64,000 nucleotides of DNA from JACDAN01 sp963842235 (GCA_963842235.1 CAWJFT010000001.1:1-64000), one strand, 5' to 3'. Counted from the stretch's first letter, positions 18,562 through 27,712 are shown. Made by a program: numbers and translations. The notes: a model not told the origin generated them from the sequence alone.

Positions 18562-19557
18562 TCAGACCGCCGTTCGCGGGTCGAGGGCGTCGCGAACGCC
18601 GTCCCCGACGAGGTTGAAGGCGAGGACGGTGAGCAGAAGCGCCGCCCCCGGGAAGGCGAAGAACCACCACGCCGTGTTGAAGATCGGGGTGGCCTCCGCG
18701 ATCATCTCGCCCCAGCTCGCCTGCGGCGGGTTGATGCCAACTCCGAGATAGGAGAGGGCCGCCTCGAGCAGGATGTTCTGGGGAATGACGAGCGTCGTGT
18801 AGACGACGATCGGCGCGACGAGATTCGGGAGGATTTCGCGGAAGAGGATCGTGCGGTCGCTCGCGCCCTGCGCCCGCGCTGCCTCGACGAACTCCTTCTC
18901 GCGAAGCGAGAGGACCTGGCCGCGGATGATCCGGCCGATGTAGGTCCAGTTGATGACCACGATGGCGGCGACGACCGTCGAGAGGCCGGGCTTGATCAGG
19001 CCCCGGACGCAGCCGTTGCCGAGCGAGCACGCCGAGGCGATCCCGAGCGCGAGCAGGAGCACCGGGAACGCGAGCGTCACATCGATGACTCGCGAGATCA
19101 GCGTGTCGATCGGCCCGCGGTAGTAGCCGGCGATCATCCCGAAGGTCACCCCCAGGAGGACGGCCAGAGCGGTCGCGACGAGCGCCACCTCGAGCGAGAC
19201 CCGGGCGCCGAAGAGGACGCGCGAGAAGACGTCGTGCCCGACCGAGTCGACGCCGAAGAGGAACTTCGAAGACGGTCCGGTCGGCGTCCCGAACTTCGGG
19301 TCGAGCGCGTTCGGGTACTGCGCGTTCGGAGGATGGGCGAGTGCCCTGACGATGAGCGGCGCGAAGACCGCGGCGAGGATCTCCAAGGTGATGAAGCCGA
19401 GCGCCGCGAGTGCGACTCGGTCCCGAACAAAGCGTTCAGAGAAGAGCTGCCACGGCGTTCGGCCCGCGACCTCCTGACTCTTTTCCGAGCCAGACTCCTC
19501 CACCTGCTCCTGCGGAGCGCCGAGCGTCTCAGTCACCAACTGCGACGGGCCGGTCAT
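18562..19557 (-). CDS. ABC transporter permease, DppC type
   Basis: 331 residues. An OppC/DppC N-terminal helix (FVRDRVALAALGFITLEILAAVFAP) then the permease core with the EAA loop EFVEAARAQGASDRTILFREILPN and the end NLVGDGVRDALDPRTAV, typical of DppC. First gene of the leftward transporter operon; its upstream region is shared with the divergent regulator/kinase pair. Confidence 0.92.
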   Translation of the reverse strand: MTGPSQLVTETLGAPQEQVEESGSEKSQEVAGRTPWQLFSERFVRDRVALAALGFITLEILAAVFAPLIVRALAHPPNAQYPNALDPKFGTPTGPSSKFLFGVDSVGHDVFSRVLFGARVSLEVALVATALAVLLGVTFGMIAGYYRGPIDTLISRVIDVTLAFPVLLLALGIASACSLGNGCVRGLIKPGLSTVVAAIVVINWTYIGRIIRGQVLSLREKEFVEAARAQGASDRTILFREILPNLVAPIVVYTTLVIPQNILLEAALSYLGVGINPPQASWGEMIAEATPIFNTAWWFFAFPGAALLLTVLAFNLVGDGVRDALDPRTAV

Positions 19558-19966
19558 CGAGGTTCAGGTTGCTGACCGGACGGTCCCGAGGGCATCGTGC
19601 CGACGGAGGATTCGCACGCCGTCTTCGGGCGACGGCGCGGAGGATGCGGGCTCCGCCTTCAGATCGGCCGTTTCGCTGCCATCCTCCGATCGCAGGACTG
19701 GGCGGAGGATGCGCTCCGGCGGCTCGATCCTTCCTGGACGGGATGCCGCCTGCCGCTCGATCCCGTCACCGTCTGAGAGGACAGCGACTGAGTGAGGTGA
19801 CGACACTGATGCGGTTTGCTCCTTCCCCTCCGTCGGCGGCGGCTGCTGACGTGTCTCCCTCCTCGGTCGCCCTTGTCCCCCCAAGAGCGGTGCACTCACC
19901 GGTGGCCCGGTGAGTGCACCGTTTGAGCTGACCGTTCACGACGCCCCGGGGGAGCAGGGACGTACG
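19558..19966. other. 409-bp divergent intergenic region
   Basis: Lies between the peptide transporter (leftward) and the regulator/kinase pair (rightward), so it must hold both promoters. No convincing coding frame or tRNA seen; several short frames on both strands have no family features. It contains GGAGGATGCG-like repeats (around 19640 and 19700) and the large palindrome listed separately. Confidence 0.6.
19889..19920. promoter_or_regulatory. Perfect 14-bp-arm palindrome before the response regulator
   Basis: Arms 19889-19902 and 19907-19920 (GGTGCACTCACCGG and its exact complement) flank TGGC. It ends 46 bp before the regulator ATG. May be an operator for a dimeric regulator or an RNA hairpin in the leader; only a weak T run follows, so a terminator is less likely. 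Confidence 0.6.
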
Positions 19967-20629
19967 ATGGACGAGGTCGCGATGCCGCAGGACTCGAAGA
20001 AGGTGCGCGTCGTCGTCGCCGACGACCACCCCCTCTACCGCGAAGGCGTGGTGCGTGCCCTTTCGAGCAGCGGGCAGATCGACGTCGTCGCAGAGGCTGA
20101 GGACGGGCGCTCGGCGCTCTCCGAGATCGAGCACCACCAGCCGGACGTCGCACTCCTCGACTACAAGCTGCCCGGCCTCGACGGCCTCGCGATCACACAC
20201 GCCGTCGTCCGCGACGGCCTGCCGACCCGGGTCCTCCTGATCTCGGCCTTCACCGAGAGCGGGATCGTCTACAAGGCGCTCGAGACGGGTGCGGCCGGCT
20301 TCATCGCCAAGGAGGCGCGCCAGCTCCAGATCCTCGACGCCGTGCTCGCCTGCGCGCGCGGCGAAAACGTGCTTCCTCCCGAGCTCGCATCCGGGCTCGT
20401 CTCGGAGATCCGGCTTCGCGCCTCGAACGACGCGCCCGTGCTGACGAAGCGCGAGAGCGAGATCCTGCGCCTGATCGCTTCGGGCAAGAGCCTCCCCGAG
20501 ATCGCGGGAGAACTGTACCTCGGCGTGACCACCGTGAAGACTCATGTGCAGCACCTCTATGAGAAGCTCGGAGTCTCGGATCGCGCGGCCGCGGTCGCCG
20601 AGGCGATGCGCCGAGGGCTGATCGAGTAG
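19967..20629 (+). CDS. NarL/LuxR-family response regulator
   Basis: 220 residues. Receiver domain with VVVADDHPLYREG, phospho-Asp in ALLDYKLPG and Lys in FIAKEARQ; LuxR helix-turn-helix LTKRESEILRLIASGKSLPEIA and TVKTHVQHLYEKL. The ATG was chosen because GCAGGGA lies at good spacing; a GTG 57 bp earlier would fall inside the palindrome. Followed by its kinase after 5 bp, the reverse order of the pair at the window start. Confidence 0.92.
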   Translation: MDEVAMPQDSKKVRVVVADDHPLYREGVVRALSSSGQIDVVAEAEDGRSALSEIEHHQPDVALLDYKLPGLDGLAITHAVVRDGLPTRVLLISAFTESGIVYKALETGAAGFIAKEARQLQILDAVLACARGENVLPPELASGLVSEIRLRASNDAPVLTKRESEILRLIASGKSLPEIAGELYLGVTTVKTHVQHLYEKLGVSDRAAAVAEAMRRGLIE

Positions 20630-20634
20630 CGGAC

Positions 20635-21822
20635 TTGGCCACACGGGAGGAGCGCAGCCTTCCGGCTGCGGCGCCGACGGAGACCGAGCGGCTTGTCGCG
20701 TGGCTCCGCATCCCCGCAATCGCGCTCATCGCCGCAGGCCACGGGCTCGGAAACCCACAGGAGCGCGGCTTCTATGTCGCCCTCGCCCTCTTCGCCGTCT
20801 GGGCCGCCGGTCTGCTCGCCTGGGTGTACCTGCGCCCGGTCACCGCCCGGTTCGCCCTGATCGCGACGGCTGCGGACATCGCCGCGATCACGGCGCTCGT
20901 CTCCCTGTCGGGCGGGGCGTTCTCCGAGGCGCGCGCCGCGTACTTCCTGGTGCCCGTCGCCGTCGCCTTTCGCTTCCGGCCTTCGCTGACGGCCCTCGCC
21001 GGGGGCGCGGCGATCGCCGCCTACCTCATCCAAGCGCTGGCGGACTCGAACTCGACCCGTCCCCACGCTACGCGGCTCGTCGTCGTCCACACCGGCTACC
21101 TCGTCTGGATCACCGCCGCGGCGGCGCTCCTCTCCTATCTGCTGGCACGACGGACACAGCGGATCGCCGAGCTCGCGGCAGTGAGCCGGCGGCTGGCCGC
21201 CGAGGCGCTGCTCGCCGAGGAACGGGAGCGGAAGGCGCTCGCCGAGGGCCTGCACGACAGCGCGATCCAGAATCTGCTCTCGGCGAGGCACGACCTCGAG
21301 GAGGCCGAGAGCTCGACGTCCCATCCTGCGCTCACACGGGCCGATGCAGCGCTCGCGCAGACGGTCTCCGAACTACGGGAAGCCCTCTTCGAGCTGCACC
21401 CGTATGTCCTCACCGAGGCCGGCCTGGAGACGGCGCTCCGCACGATCGGCCAGCGCGCGGCGCGGCGCGGGGGCTTCCGGCTTCGCCTTGACCTCCACTA
21501 TCCCCGCCGACACCCGCAGGAGCAGCTCATCCTCGCAGCGGCCCGGGAGCTGCTCATCAACGCCGGCCGTCACGCCTCGGCGCGCAACGTCACCGTTCGG
21601 CTCGCTGAGTCCGGAAGCGAGCTCAGCCTGGCCGTCACGGACGACGGGCGCGGCTTCGACCCGAACGAGCTGAACGAGCGCCTCGCCCAGGGCCACATCG
21701 GCCTCGCCGCGCAGCGCCTTCGCGTGGAGAGCGCCGGTGGAACCTTCGACGTGCGCTCGTCGCCCGGCTGGGGCACCACTGTGGAGATCCGCCTGCCCGT
21801 CGACTCCGCTTCCCCCGGTTGA
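20635..21822 (+). CDS. Sensor histidine kinase, NarL type
   Basis: 395 residues, TTG start. Five or so hydrophobic helices (to ~residue 175) form a membrane sensor without a large external loop; then a coiled linker, HisKA_3 H-box EGLHDSAIQNLLSARHDLE, N-box AARELLINAGRHA and G-box DDGRGFDPN / GHIGLAAQRLR. Partner of the regulator just upstream. Signal unknown; the neighbouring beta-glucosidase and peptide transporter are possible targets. Confidence 0.9.
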   Translation: MATREERSLPAAAPTETERLVAWLRIPAIALIAAGHGLGNPQERGFYVALALFAVWAAGLLAWVYLRPVTARFALIATAADIAAITALVSLSGGAFSEARAAYFLVPVAVAFRFRPSLTALAGGAAIAAYLIQALADSNSTRPHATRLVVVHTGYLVWITAAAALLSYLLARRTQRIAELAAVSRRLAAEALLAEERERKALAEGLHDSAIQNLLSARHDLEEAESSTSHPALTRADAALAQTVSELREALFELHPYVLTEAGLETALRTIGQRAARRGGFRLRLDLHYPRRHPQEQLILAAARELLINAGRHASARNVTVRLAESGSELSLAVTDDGRGFDPNELNERLAQGHIGLAAQRLRVESAGGTFDVRSSPGWGTTVEIRLPVDSASPG

Positions 21823-21910
21823 GCTAAGCGCCGAACGGGTATAGCCGCCTGGGCTAGCAACGAGTGAGGGGAGTCCTGAGACCGCCTCGAGACTTGGATC
21901 GTTGCTGCGG

Positions 21911-21940
21911 CAGCCGCGCCCCGGGCCCGGGGCGCGGCTG
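21911..21940. promoter_or_regulatory. 30-bp perfect palindrome before the GH3 gene
   Basis: A perfect, almost all-GC palindrome with centre CCGGGCCCGG, 33 bp upstream of the GH3 start codon. It could terminate the kinase transcript, act as an attenuator in the GH3 leader or bind a regulator. No T tract follows. Confidence 0.6.
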
Positions 21941-21973
21941 GATCCACCCCGAAACCGACGAGAAGGAGGAGCG

Positions 21974-24370
21974 ATGAGACGCACACTCGCCATGGTCGGC
22001 GTGCTGATCGCCGCGCTCGCGGCCATCGCGCTGGGCGCGACGGCGTCCGCGCCGGGCGCCGGGCAACCGCGCTACCTCGACGCGCGCGCTTCGATCAAGG
22101 ATCGCGTCGACGACCTGCTCCGGCGCATGACGCTGGAGGAGAAGGTTGGCCAGATGGACCAGATCGTGATCGGAGAACTGCGTGACACGACCCCGCCGGC
22201 GAACGGAGACTGCGGAAACGCCGGCGGGAACAACGACCCGCTTCAGACGGTCTGTCTCCAGCGGGTCCTGATCGACTACCACACCGGCTCGATCCTGTCG
22301 GGCGGCACGGATAACCCGATCGACAACACCGGCAAGGGCTGGGCGGAGCAGTACAACACGATCCAGCACTACGCAATCGAGCACTCACGGCTGCACATCC
22401 CGGTCATCTACGGCGTCGATGCTGTCCACGGGTTCGGCCACCCGTTCGAGGCCACGCTCTTCCCGCAGTCGATCGGGATTGGAGCCACGTGGGACACCGA
22501 CCTCGCCGAGGCGGCCGGCGCCGCCACCCGCCAGCAGTTGCTCGCGACCGGCGGGAACTGGAACTTCGCGCCGGTGCAGGACCTTGCGCGGGACAACCGG
22601 TGGGGCCGGTACTACGAGACCTGGGCGGAGGCGCCCATGCTGGCAGCGGCGCTCGGCGCGGCGAACATTCGCGGGATCCAGGGCGGCGGCTTCAACTCGC
22701 CGCAGGTCGCGGCGACCGTGAAGCACTTCGCCGGCTATTCGCAGTCGATCACCGGGCACGACCGGGTCGAGGCGCAGCTGCCGATCCGGTATCTCCAGGA
22801 CATCCTGCTTCCGCCGTACGCCGGTGGGATCGACGCCGGCGCGGCGACGGTGATGGTCAACTCGGGATCGGTCAACAACATCCCGGCCACCGCCTCGCAC
22901 TACCTGCTCACCGAGCAGCTGCGTGAGCGGCTTGGCTTCAAGGGTGTCGTGATCAGCGACTACGGCGACGTGCCGGCGTTGCAGAACGCGTATCACGTCG
23001 CCGCCGACTTCCCGGAGGCGATCGCCAAGGCGGTCAACGCCGGTATCGACATGAGCATGACCCCGTTCGACTACGTCGGCTGGAACAACGGCCTGATCCA
23101 GAACGTGCAGTCCGGGCGGGTCTCGAAGAAGCGGATCGACCAGTCGGTGCGCAGGATCCTGACCCTGAAGTTCCAGCTCGGCCTCTTCGACGATCCATAC
23201 GTCGATCCGGCTGCGGCGGACGCCGCGGTCAAGGCGAACAAGGGGCTGGCACGCCAGGCCGCCGACGAGTCGATCACGCTGCTGCGCAACACCGGGACGC
23301 TTCCGCTCTCGACGAGCGCGAAGCTCGTCGTGACCGGGCCGAGCATGAATCGGGTCAACAACCAGCTCGGCGGCTGGAGCGTGAGCTGGCAGGGCGTCTT
23401 CGACGAGGGCAACCACGTCTGCTGCATGGGCCCGCCTGACCAGATCCCGCCTGCGACGACGGTGCTGCAGGGCATGCAGGCCGTCGACCCGAACGTCGTC
23501 TCCGTGCCGACCGGTCAGACGGTCACGCAAGCGCAGGTCGATGCGGCGGTCGCGGCTACCCAGTCGGCCGATGCAGCGGTGGCCGTGGTCGGTGAGCGGG
23601 CCTATGCCGAAGGCCTCGGGGACCGGCCGGACCCGGTGCTCGCCCCTGACCAGCAACGCCTGATCGCGGCGCTCGAGGCCACCGGCAAGCCTGTGATCGT
23701 GGTGGTCATCGCCGGCCGGCCGCTCGGGTTCGGCCCCGATTCGATCGTTACGGACGCGCGGGCGATCCTGATGGCCTACCTACCCGGCACCGAGGGCGGG
23801 TCGGCGGTGGCCGGCGTCCTCTTTGGCTCGGTGAACCCGAGTGGCCACTTGCCGGTTACGTGGCCCTCGGCCTCCGATCACATGGCGGGCGACTTCGACA
23901 CCGGCGGGCCGTCGACTCCCGGTGACGAGCCGAAGTTCTTCGACCAGCTGCCGGGCACGAACTCCGGCCCGGGCTCGGGCTACAACCCCCGCTGGCCGTT
24001 CGGGTTCGGGCTCTCGTACACGACGTTCGCGACGAGCGGCCTGTCCGTCACCTCCAGCGTCTCACGGAGAGGCTCGGCGACCGCCACCTTCACCGTGGCG
24101 AACACGGGCAGCCGCGCCGGAGCGACGGTCGTGCCGGTGTACGTGCACCAGCCGGTCAGCGACGTCATTGCGCCGCCGCGGCGGCTGGTGGGCTTCACGC
24201 GGGTGAATCTCGCCGCCGGCGAGTCGCGCGTCGTCCACGTCACGTTCCCGGTCTCCGAGCTGGCCGTGACGCCGGGCGACATCGACGGTGCAGGAAAACG
24301 CCAGGTCGAGCCGGGCCCGTACGAGGTCCAGGTCGGCTCCATGTCCGCTGACTTCACCGTCAGAGGCTGA
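21974..24370 (+). CDS. Secreted glycoside hydrolase family 3 beta-glucosidase
   Basis: 798 residues. Strong RBS AAGGAGGAGCG before ATG, then a signal peptide (MRRTLAMVGVLIAALAAIAL..ASA). GH3 N-terminal barrel with MTLEEKVGQMDQI, KHFAGYS and the nucleophile Asp in GVVISDYGD; GH3 C-terminal sandwich (NTGTLPLSTSAKLVVTGP, VVGERAYAEG) and a fibronectin-III-like end (GFTRVNLAAGESRVVHV). Cleaves terminal beta-glucosides such as cellobiose outside the cell. Full length. Confidence 0.95.
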   Translation: MRRTLAMVGVLIAALAAIALGATASAPGAGQPRYLDARASIKDRVDDLLRRMTLEEKVGQMDQIVIGELRDTTPPANGDCGNAGGNNDPLQTVCLQRVLIDYHTGSILSGGTDNPIDNTGKGWAEQYNTIQHYAIEHSRLHIPVIYGVDAVHGFGHPFEATLFPQSIGIGATWDTDLAEAAGAATRQQLLATGGNWNFAPVQDLARDNRWGRYYETWAEAPMLAAALGAANIRGIQGGGFNSPQVAATVKHFAGYSQSITGHDRVEAQLPIRYLQDILLPPYAGGIDAGAATVMVNSGSVNNIPATASHYLLTEQLRERLGFKGVVISDYGDVPALQNAYHVAADFPEAIAKAVNAGIDMSMTPFDYVGWNNGLIQNVQSGRVSKKRIDQSVRRILTLKFQLGLFDDPYVDPAAADAAVKANKGLARQAADESITLLRNTGTLPLSTSAKLVVTGPSMNRVNNQLGGWSVSWQGVFDEGNHVCCMGPPDQIPPATTVLQGMQAVDPNVVSVPTGQTVTQAQVDAAVAATQSADAAVAVVGERAYAEGLGDRPDPVLAPDQQRLIAALEATGKPVIVVVIAGRPLGFGPDSIVTDARAILMAYLPGTEGGSAVAGVLFGSVNPSGHLPVTWPSASDHMAGDFDTGGPSTPGDEPKFFDQLPGTNSGPGSGYNPRWPFGFGLSYTTFATSGLSVTSSVSRRGSATATFTVANTGSRAGATVVPVYVHQPVSDVIAPPRRLVGFTRVNLAAGESRVVHVTFPVSELAVTPGDIDGAGKRQVEPGPYEVQVGSMSADFTVRG

Positions 24371-24377
24371 CGAAACC

Positions 24378-24407
24378 AGGAGGGGGCGGGGCGACCCGCC
24401 TCCTCCT
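24378..24407. terminator. Bidirectional hairpin between convergent genes
   Basis: Arms 24378-24390 and 24395-24407 form 13 pairs (one G-T) around GCGA, exactly between the GH3 stop and the end of the leftward ABC permease. Reading rightward it is followed by CAACTTCTCT. Confidence 0.65.
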
Positions 24408-25249
24408 CAACTTCTCTGGAGGATGCTTCGGAGCCCGCCCGCGCGGTGGGGCGCGTCCTCCGGCGACTCGGCTTCCCAGGTAAAGCGGCGGGCGGCGAAG
24501 GCGAGGGCGCCGATGCCCCACGCCGCCATCACCGCGAGGTCTTTCGCTGCGAAGCCGCTTCCACCGGTGTGCGGGCTGAAGCACGCGGTGAACGCCTCCA
24601 CGAGGTGGCTGAGCGGGAGGAGATGCGCGACGGTCAGCGTCCAGCCGGGCGCGTTCTGCAGGGGGAAGAAGACGCCGGAGAGGAAGAGCACGGGGAAGAG
24701 GGTCAGGTTCGCGATCGTGGGCGCCGTTTCCGGGCGGCGGACGAACGTCGAGACGGCGAGACCGAGCGCGCCGAGCGTGGCGGCGCCGAGGACAGCGGTG
24801 ATCACCGCGGCGGGCAAGAGCCGCGGATAGATATGGAGATGGAAGGCGGGCACGGAGACGACGACCATGACCGTCATTGCGGCGAGACCGGTCAGGATTC
24901 CGGCAGCAAGCCACGAGGTCAGGTAGATCCAGGGGCTGACAGGCGTGCCGCGAATGCGCTTGAGGATCCCGAGACTGCGGGCGTTCGCCAACCCGAAGAT
25001 CGGCGTGGTGAAGCATGAGATGGCGAGCGCATAGACCCCGATCGACGGGGTGAAGTACTGGGCGAAGTCCACCTGGCCGCCGGCGACCGTCACGCTGTTC
25101 CCGCTGTTGGTGGCGTTCAGGAGCGCGAGCAGGATCAACGGGAAGATCAGGCCGAAGAACGCGGTTCTCGGCGTTCGGAGGATCACGAGCACCCGCGCAT
25201 GGATCCAGTGGAAGAGGAGCGGGAGATCGGACCGGCGGAGGCTTTCCAC
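24407..25249 (-). CDS. ABC-2 type exporter permease
   Basis: 280 residues with six hydrophobic helices. ABC-2 features: an amphipathic start then RTPRTAFFGLIFPLILLALL, the middle segment RSLGILKRIRGTPVSPWIYL and the end motif LFLSGVFFPLQNAPGWTLTVAHLLPLSHLVEA. Drug or lipid exporter of the DrrB kind. GTG start overlaps the ATPase stop by one base (TAGTG). Confidence 0.9.
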   Translation of the reverse strand: MESLRRSDLPLLFHWIHARVLVILRTPRTAFFGLIFPLILLALLNATNSGNSVTVAGGQVDFAQYFTPSIGVYALAISCFTTPIFGLANARSLGILKRIRGTPVSPWIYLTSWLAAGILTGLAAMTVMVVVSVPAFHLHIYPRLLPAAVITAVLGAATLGALGLAVSTFVRRPETAPTIANLTLFPVLFLSGVFFPLQNAPGWTLTVAHLLPLSHLVEAFTACFSPHTGGSGFAAKDLAVMAAWGIGALAFAARRFTWEAESPEDAPHRAGGLRSILQRS

Positions 25250-26166
25250 TACGCCGCCTCCTCGTCGGTCAGCTCGAGGTAGACGTCCTCGAGCGAGGGA
25301 CGCATGATCGTGAGCCCGTCGAGCTCGCGATTGTGCTCCCAGGCCCAGAGGACGAGCGGGCGGAGGTCGCGGGTGGGGGTGGCCGTGCGGAAACTGACGC
25401 GGCCGTTGTCCCGCTCGAGCTCGACTCCGCGAGGAAGCGGAAGCTCGGCAAGCTCCACGCCTTCGGGCGGGTGGAAGGTGACGACGGCGGCCGCGAACTC
25501 TCTGCCCGCCAGGGTCGAAGGGTCTCCCTCGGCGACGATGCGGCCGGCCCTGATCACCGCGACGCGATCGGCGAGGCGCTGCGCCTCCTCCATGTAGTGC
25601 GTGGTCAGGAGGATCGTCTTGCGCAGAGAGCGCAAGCGGTCGATCAGCTCCCAGGAGCGCCGTCTTGCCGACGGGTCGAATCCCGTGGTCGGCTCGTCGA
25701 GGAACAGCACGTCGGGGTCGCTGGCGATCCCCAGGGCGAAGTCGAGCCTGCGCCGCTGTCCGCCCGAGAGCGCCTCGACGCGCTCGTCGCGCTTCTCCTC
25801 GAGGCCGACGAGCTCGACGACCTCGTCGACCGGGCGCCGGCGGGGATACGCCGCGCTGTAGAGGTCGATCACCTCGCGGACGGTGAGCACGAGCTCGACG
25901 CCGCCCTCCTGCGGGACGATCCCGATCCGCTCCCGCAGCTCGCGGTCTCGCCGCCCGGGATCGAAGCCGAGGACCCGCACCTCGCCCGCCGTGCGGGCGC
26001 GATGCCCTTCGAGGATCTCGACGATCGTCGTCTTGCCCGCGCCGTTCGGACCGAGGAGTCCGAAGACCTCGCCCTCCATGATCTCCAGGTCGACTCCGGC
26101 CACGGCCTCGGTCGACCCATACGTCTTGCGCAGCCCGCGAACGGTCACTGCGGCTTCCGAGTTCAC
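25249..26166 (-). CDS. ABC transporter ATP-binding protein (DrrA-like)
   Basis: 305 residues. Walker A GPNGAGKTT, Q-loop VPQEGGVELVLTVRE, signature LSGGQRRRLDFALG, Walker B LFLDEPTTGFDP, H-loop TTHYMEEA, and a DrrA-like C-terminal domain. The GTG (VNSEAAVTVRG) was chosen: it overlaps the upstream sigma gene stop as GTGA. Works with the permease that follows. Confidence 0.92.
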   Translation of the reverse strand: MNSEAAVTVRGLRKTYGSTEAVAGVDLEIMEGEVFGLLGPNGAGKTTIVEILEGHRARTAGEVRVLGFDPGRRDRELRERIGIVPQEGGVELVLTVREVIDLYSAAYPRRRPVDEVVELVGLEEKRDERVEALSGGQRRRLDFALGIASDPDVLFLDEPTTGFDPSARRRSWELIDRLRSLRKTILLTTHYMEEAQRLADRVAVIRAGRIVAEGDPSTLAGREFAAAVVTFHPPEGVELAELPLPRGVELERDNGRVSFRTATPTRDLRPLVLWAWEHNRELDGLTIMRPSLEDVYLELTDEEAA

Positions 26167-26990
26167 GCCGCGAACGCTTTCTCCATTCGCGCGAGCCCCT
26201 GAGCCTCGAGCTGGCGGACCCGCTCGCGCGTCACGCTGAGCTCCTGTCCGATCGCTTCGAGCGTCCACTGGTCGCCCTCGAAGCCGAAGCGCAGCTCGAG
26301 GACGCGCCGCTCGCGCGGGGGCAAGGCGTCGAGCGCGCGGCGGACGCCCTCTTTGCGGAGCGTCTCCTCGGCCTCGTCGATCGGGTCGGCGATCTCTTCA
26401 TCGGCGAAGAGATCGCCGAGCTCGCCTTCGTCGTCACCGACGACCTGGTTGAGCGAGACCGACGCTTCGGCTGCTCCCAGCGCTTCGTGGACGTGGTGGA
26501 GCGGAAGGCCGGTCGCCTCGGCGAGCTCCTCCAGCGAGGGCTGGCGCCCGAGCTGGGCCTCGAGCCGGCGGGCGACGCGCGCGAGTTTCTGCCGGCGCTC
26601 GACGACGTGCACCGGCACGCGAATGGTCTGCGCGTTGTTGGCGACTGCGCGCTGGACCGACTGGCGGATCCACCAGGTCGCATAGGTCGAGAACTTGAAC
26701 CCACGTCGCCAGTCGAACTTCTCGACCGCGCGGTTGAGCCCGATCGTGCCTTCCTGGATCAGGTCGAGAAAGGGCACCTGGAGGCCGCGGTAACCCTTCG
26801 CAATCGAGACCACGAGCCGCAGGTTCGACTCGATCATCCGCGCTTTCGCGGCGGAGTCGCCGCGCTCGATGCGTTTCGCGAGCGCGACTTCCTCCGCCGC
26901 CGTCAAGAGCGGGTGGCGTCCGATCTCGACGAGAAACAACTGGAGGGTGTCGAGGTCGGGTGTCCCAGCACGGGTCTCGCTCTTGACCAC
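26163..26990 (-). CDS. Sigma-70 family RNA polymerase sigma factor (group 2, SigA/RpoD-like)
   Basis: 275 residues. Region 1.2 (DTLQLFLVEIGRHPLLTAAEE), region 2 (LIQEGTIGLNRAVEKFDWRRG, KFSTYATWWIRQSV), region 3 and region 4 (LEAIGQELSVTRERVRQLEAQGL). Lacks the long N-terminal extension of the primary factor, so an alternative principal-like factor. GTG start. It is the first gene before an ABC exporter and overlaps it by 4 bp, an unusual operon partner. Confidence 0.92.
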   Translation of the reverse strand: MVKSETRAGTPDLDTLQLFLVEIGRHPLLTAAEEVALAKRIERGDSAAKARMIESNLRLVVSIAKGYRGLQVPFLDLIQEGTIGLNRAVEKFDWRRGFKFSTYATWWIRQSVQRAVANNAQTIRVPVHVVERRQKLARVARRLEAQLGRQPSLEELAEATGLPLHHVHEALGAAEASVSLNQVVGDDEGELGDLFADEEIADPIDEAEETLRKEGVRRALDALPPRERRVLELRFGFEGDQWTLEAIGQELSVTRERVRQLEAQGLARMEKAFAA

Positions 26991-27152
26991 GCGACGAGTC
27001 TCCTACGCCTCCGTTCGCGCGGCTATCGGCCGAGGGGAGGATCGAGCGGCCCCTCTCCGTGGACGACCGGATGAGCGGGCACTCCTCCCTGCTCCTGCTC
27101 GCTCGGACGATGGTTCAAGGCGACTGCGGGCGGCAAGCTCGGATCACACGCG

Positions 27153-27548
27153 GTGTCCGAAACGACCGAATCCTCCAGGAACGCCGAAGCGGCCCACCGG
27201 TCCCCGCCGAGCGCCGAGCAGCTGCTCGCCGGGGCCGCCGAGCTGATCGCCATGGGCTGGTGCCAGCATGCGCTGGCCGGGGACCGGGAAGGGCGGCAGG
27301 TCGAGCCGTGGAGCGAAAGCGCGTGCTGCTGGTCTCCGCTCGGCGCGCTCACGAGAGTCTGGCACGAACGCCGCGGCGTGGAGGTCGAGGTCTTCGAGGT
27401 CGCCTACGCGGCCCTGGCGCTTGCGACCGGCGGCAGGCCCGAAGAGTGGAACGCGGCCCGCTGGAGGACGAAGCGCCACGTTCTCCGGGCGTTTGCGCGC
27501 GCGCGGCGGTTCCTGCCCGAAGCGTGGCGCCAGATCCGCTCGGACTAG
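27153..27548 (+). CDS. DUF6197-like protein, unknown function
   Basis: 131 residues, GTG start. The core LLAGAAELIAMGWCQHALAGDREGR and CCWSPLGALTRVW match my memory of DUF6197 proteins of actinobacteria (xxGWCQxxLARDxxGxxV, then a Cys-Ala-Gly core). Two conserved Trp/Cys positions but no catalytic motif. No function assigned. Its stop codon overlaps the first bases of a long hairpin element. Confidence 0.65.
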   Translation: MSETTESSRNAEAAHRSPPSAEQLLAGAAELIAMGWCQHALAGDREGRQVEPWSESACCWSPLGALTRVWHERRGVEVEVFEVAYAALALATGGRPEEWNAARWRTKRHVLRAFARARRFLPEAWRQIRSD

Positions 27549-27711
27549 GAGGGCTTGACGGAACGCCGCTCGTCGCAGGAGTGCGATGGTCGTTCCGAGG
27601 CAAGGACGCAGGGAGCCCCCGTATCAGTCAGATACGGGGGCGACTGAGGACGCGGCCTCGGGGCGAGCAGCGTGCTCCTGCGACACAGACTGCGTTTCGT
27701 CAAGCCCTCCT
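27547..27711. repeat. 165-bp near-palindromic hairpin element (MITE-like or structured RNA)
   Basis: Left arm 27547-27625 and right arm 27631-27711 are inverted copies: about 58 of 79 aligned positions match, with a perfect outer block (AGGAGGGCTTGACG), a perfect middle block (GTCGCAGGAG) and a perfect inner block (CCCCCGTATC) closing on the loop AGTCA. It carries no coding frame of interest. The form resembles a miniature inverted-repeat element or a long RNase III-type RNA hairpin. No clear target-site duplication seen. Confidence 0.75.
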
Positions 27712-27712
27712 G

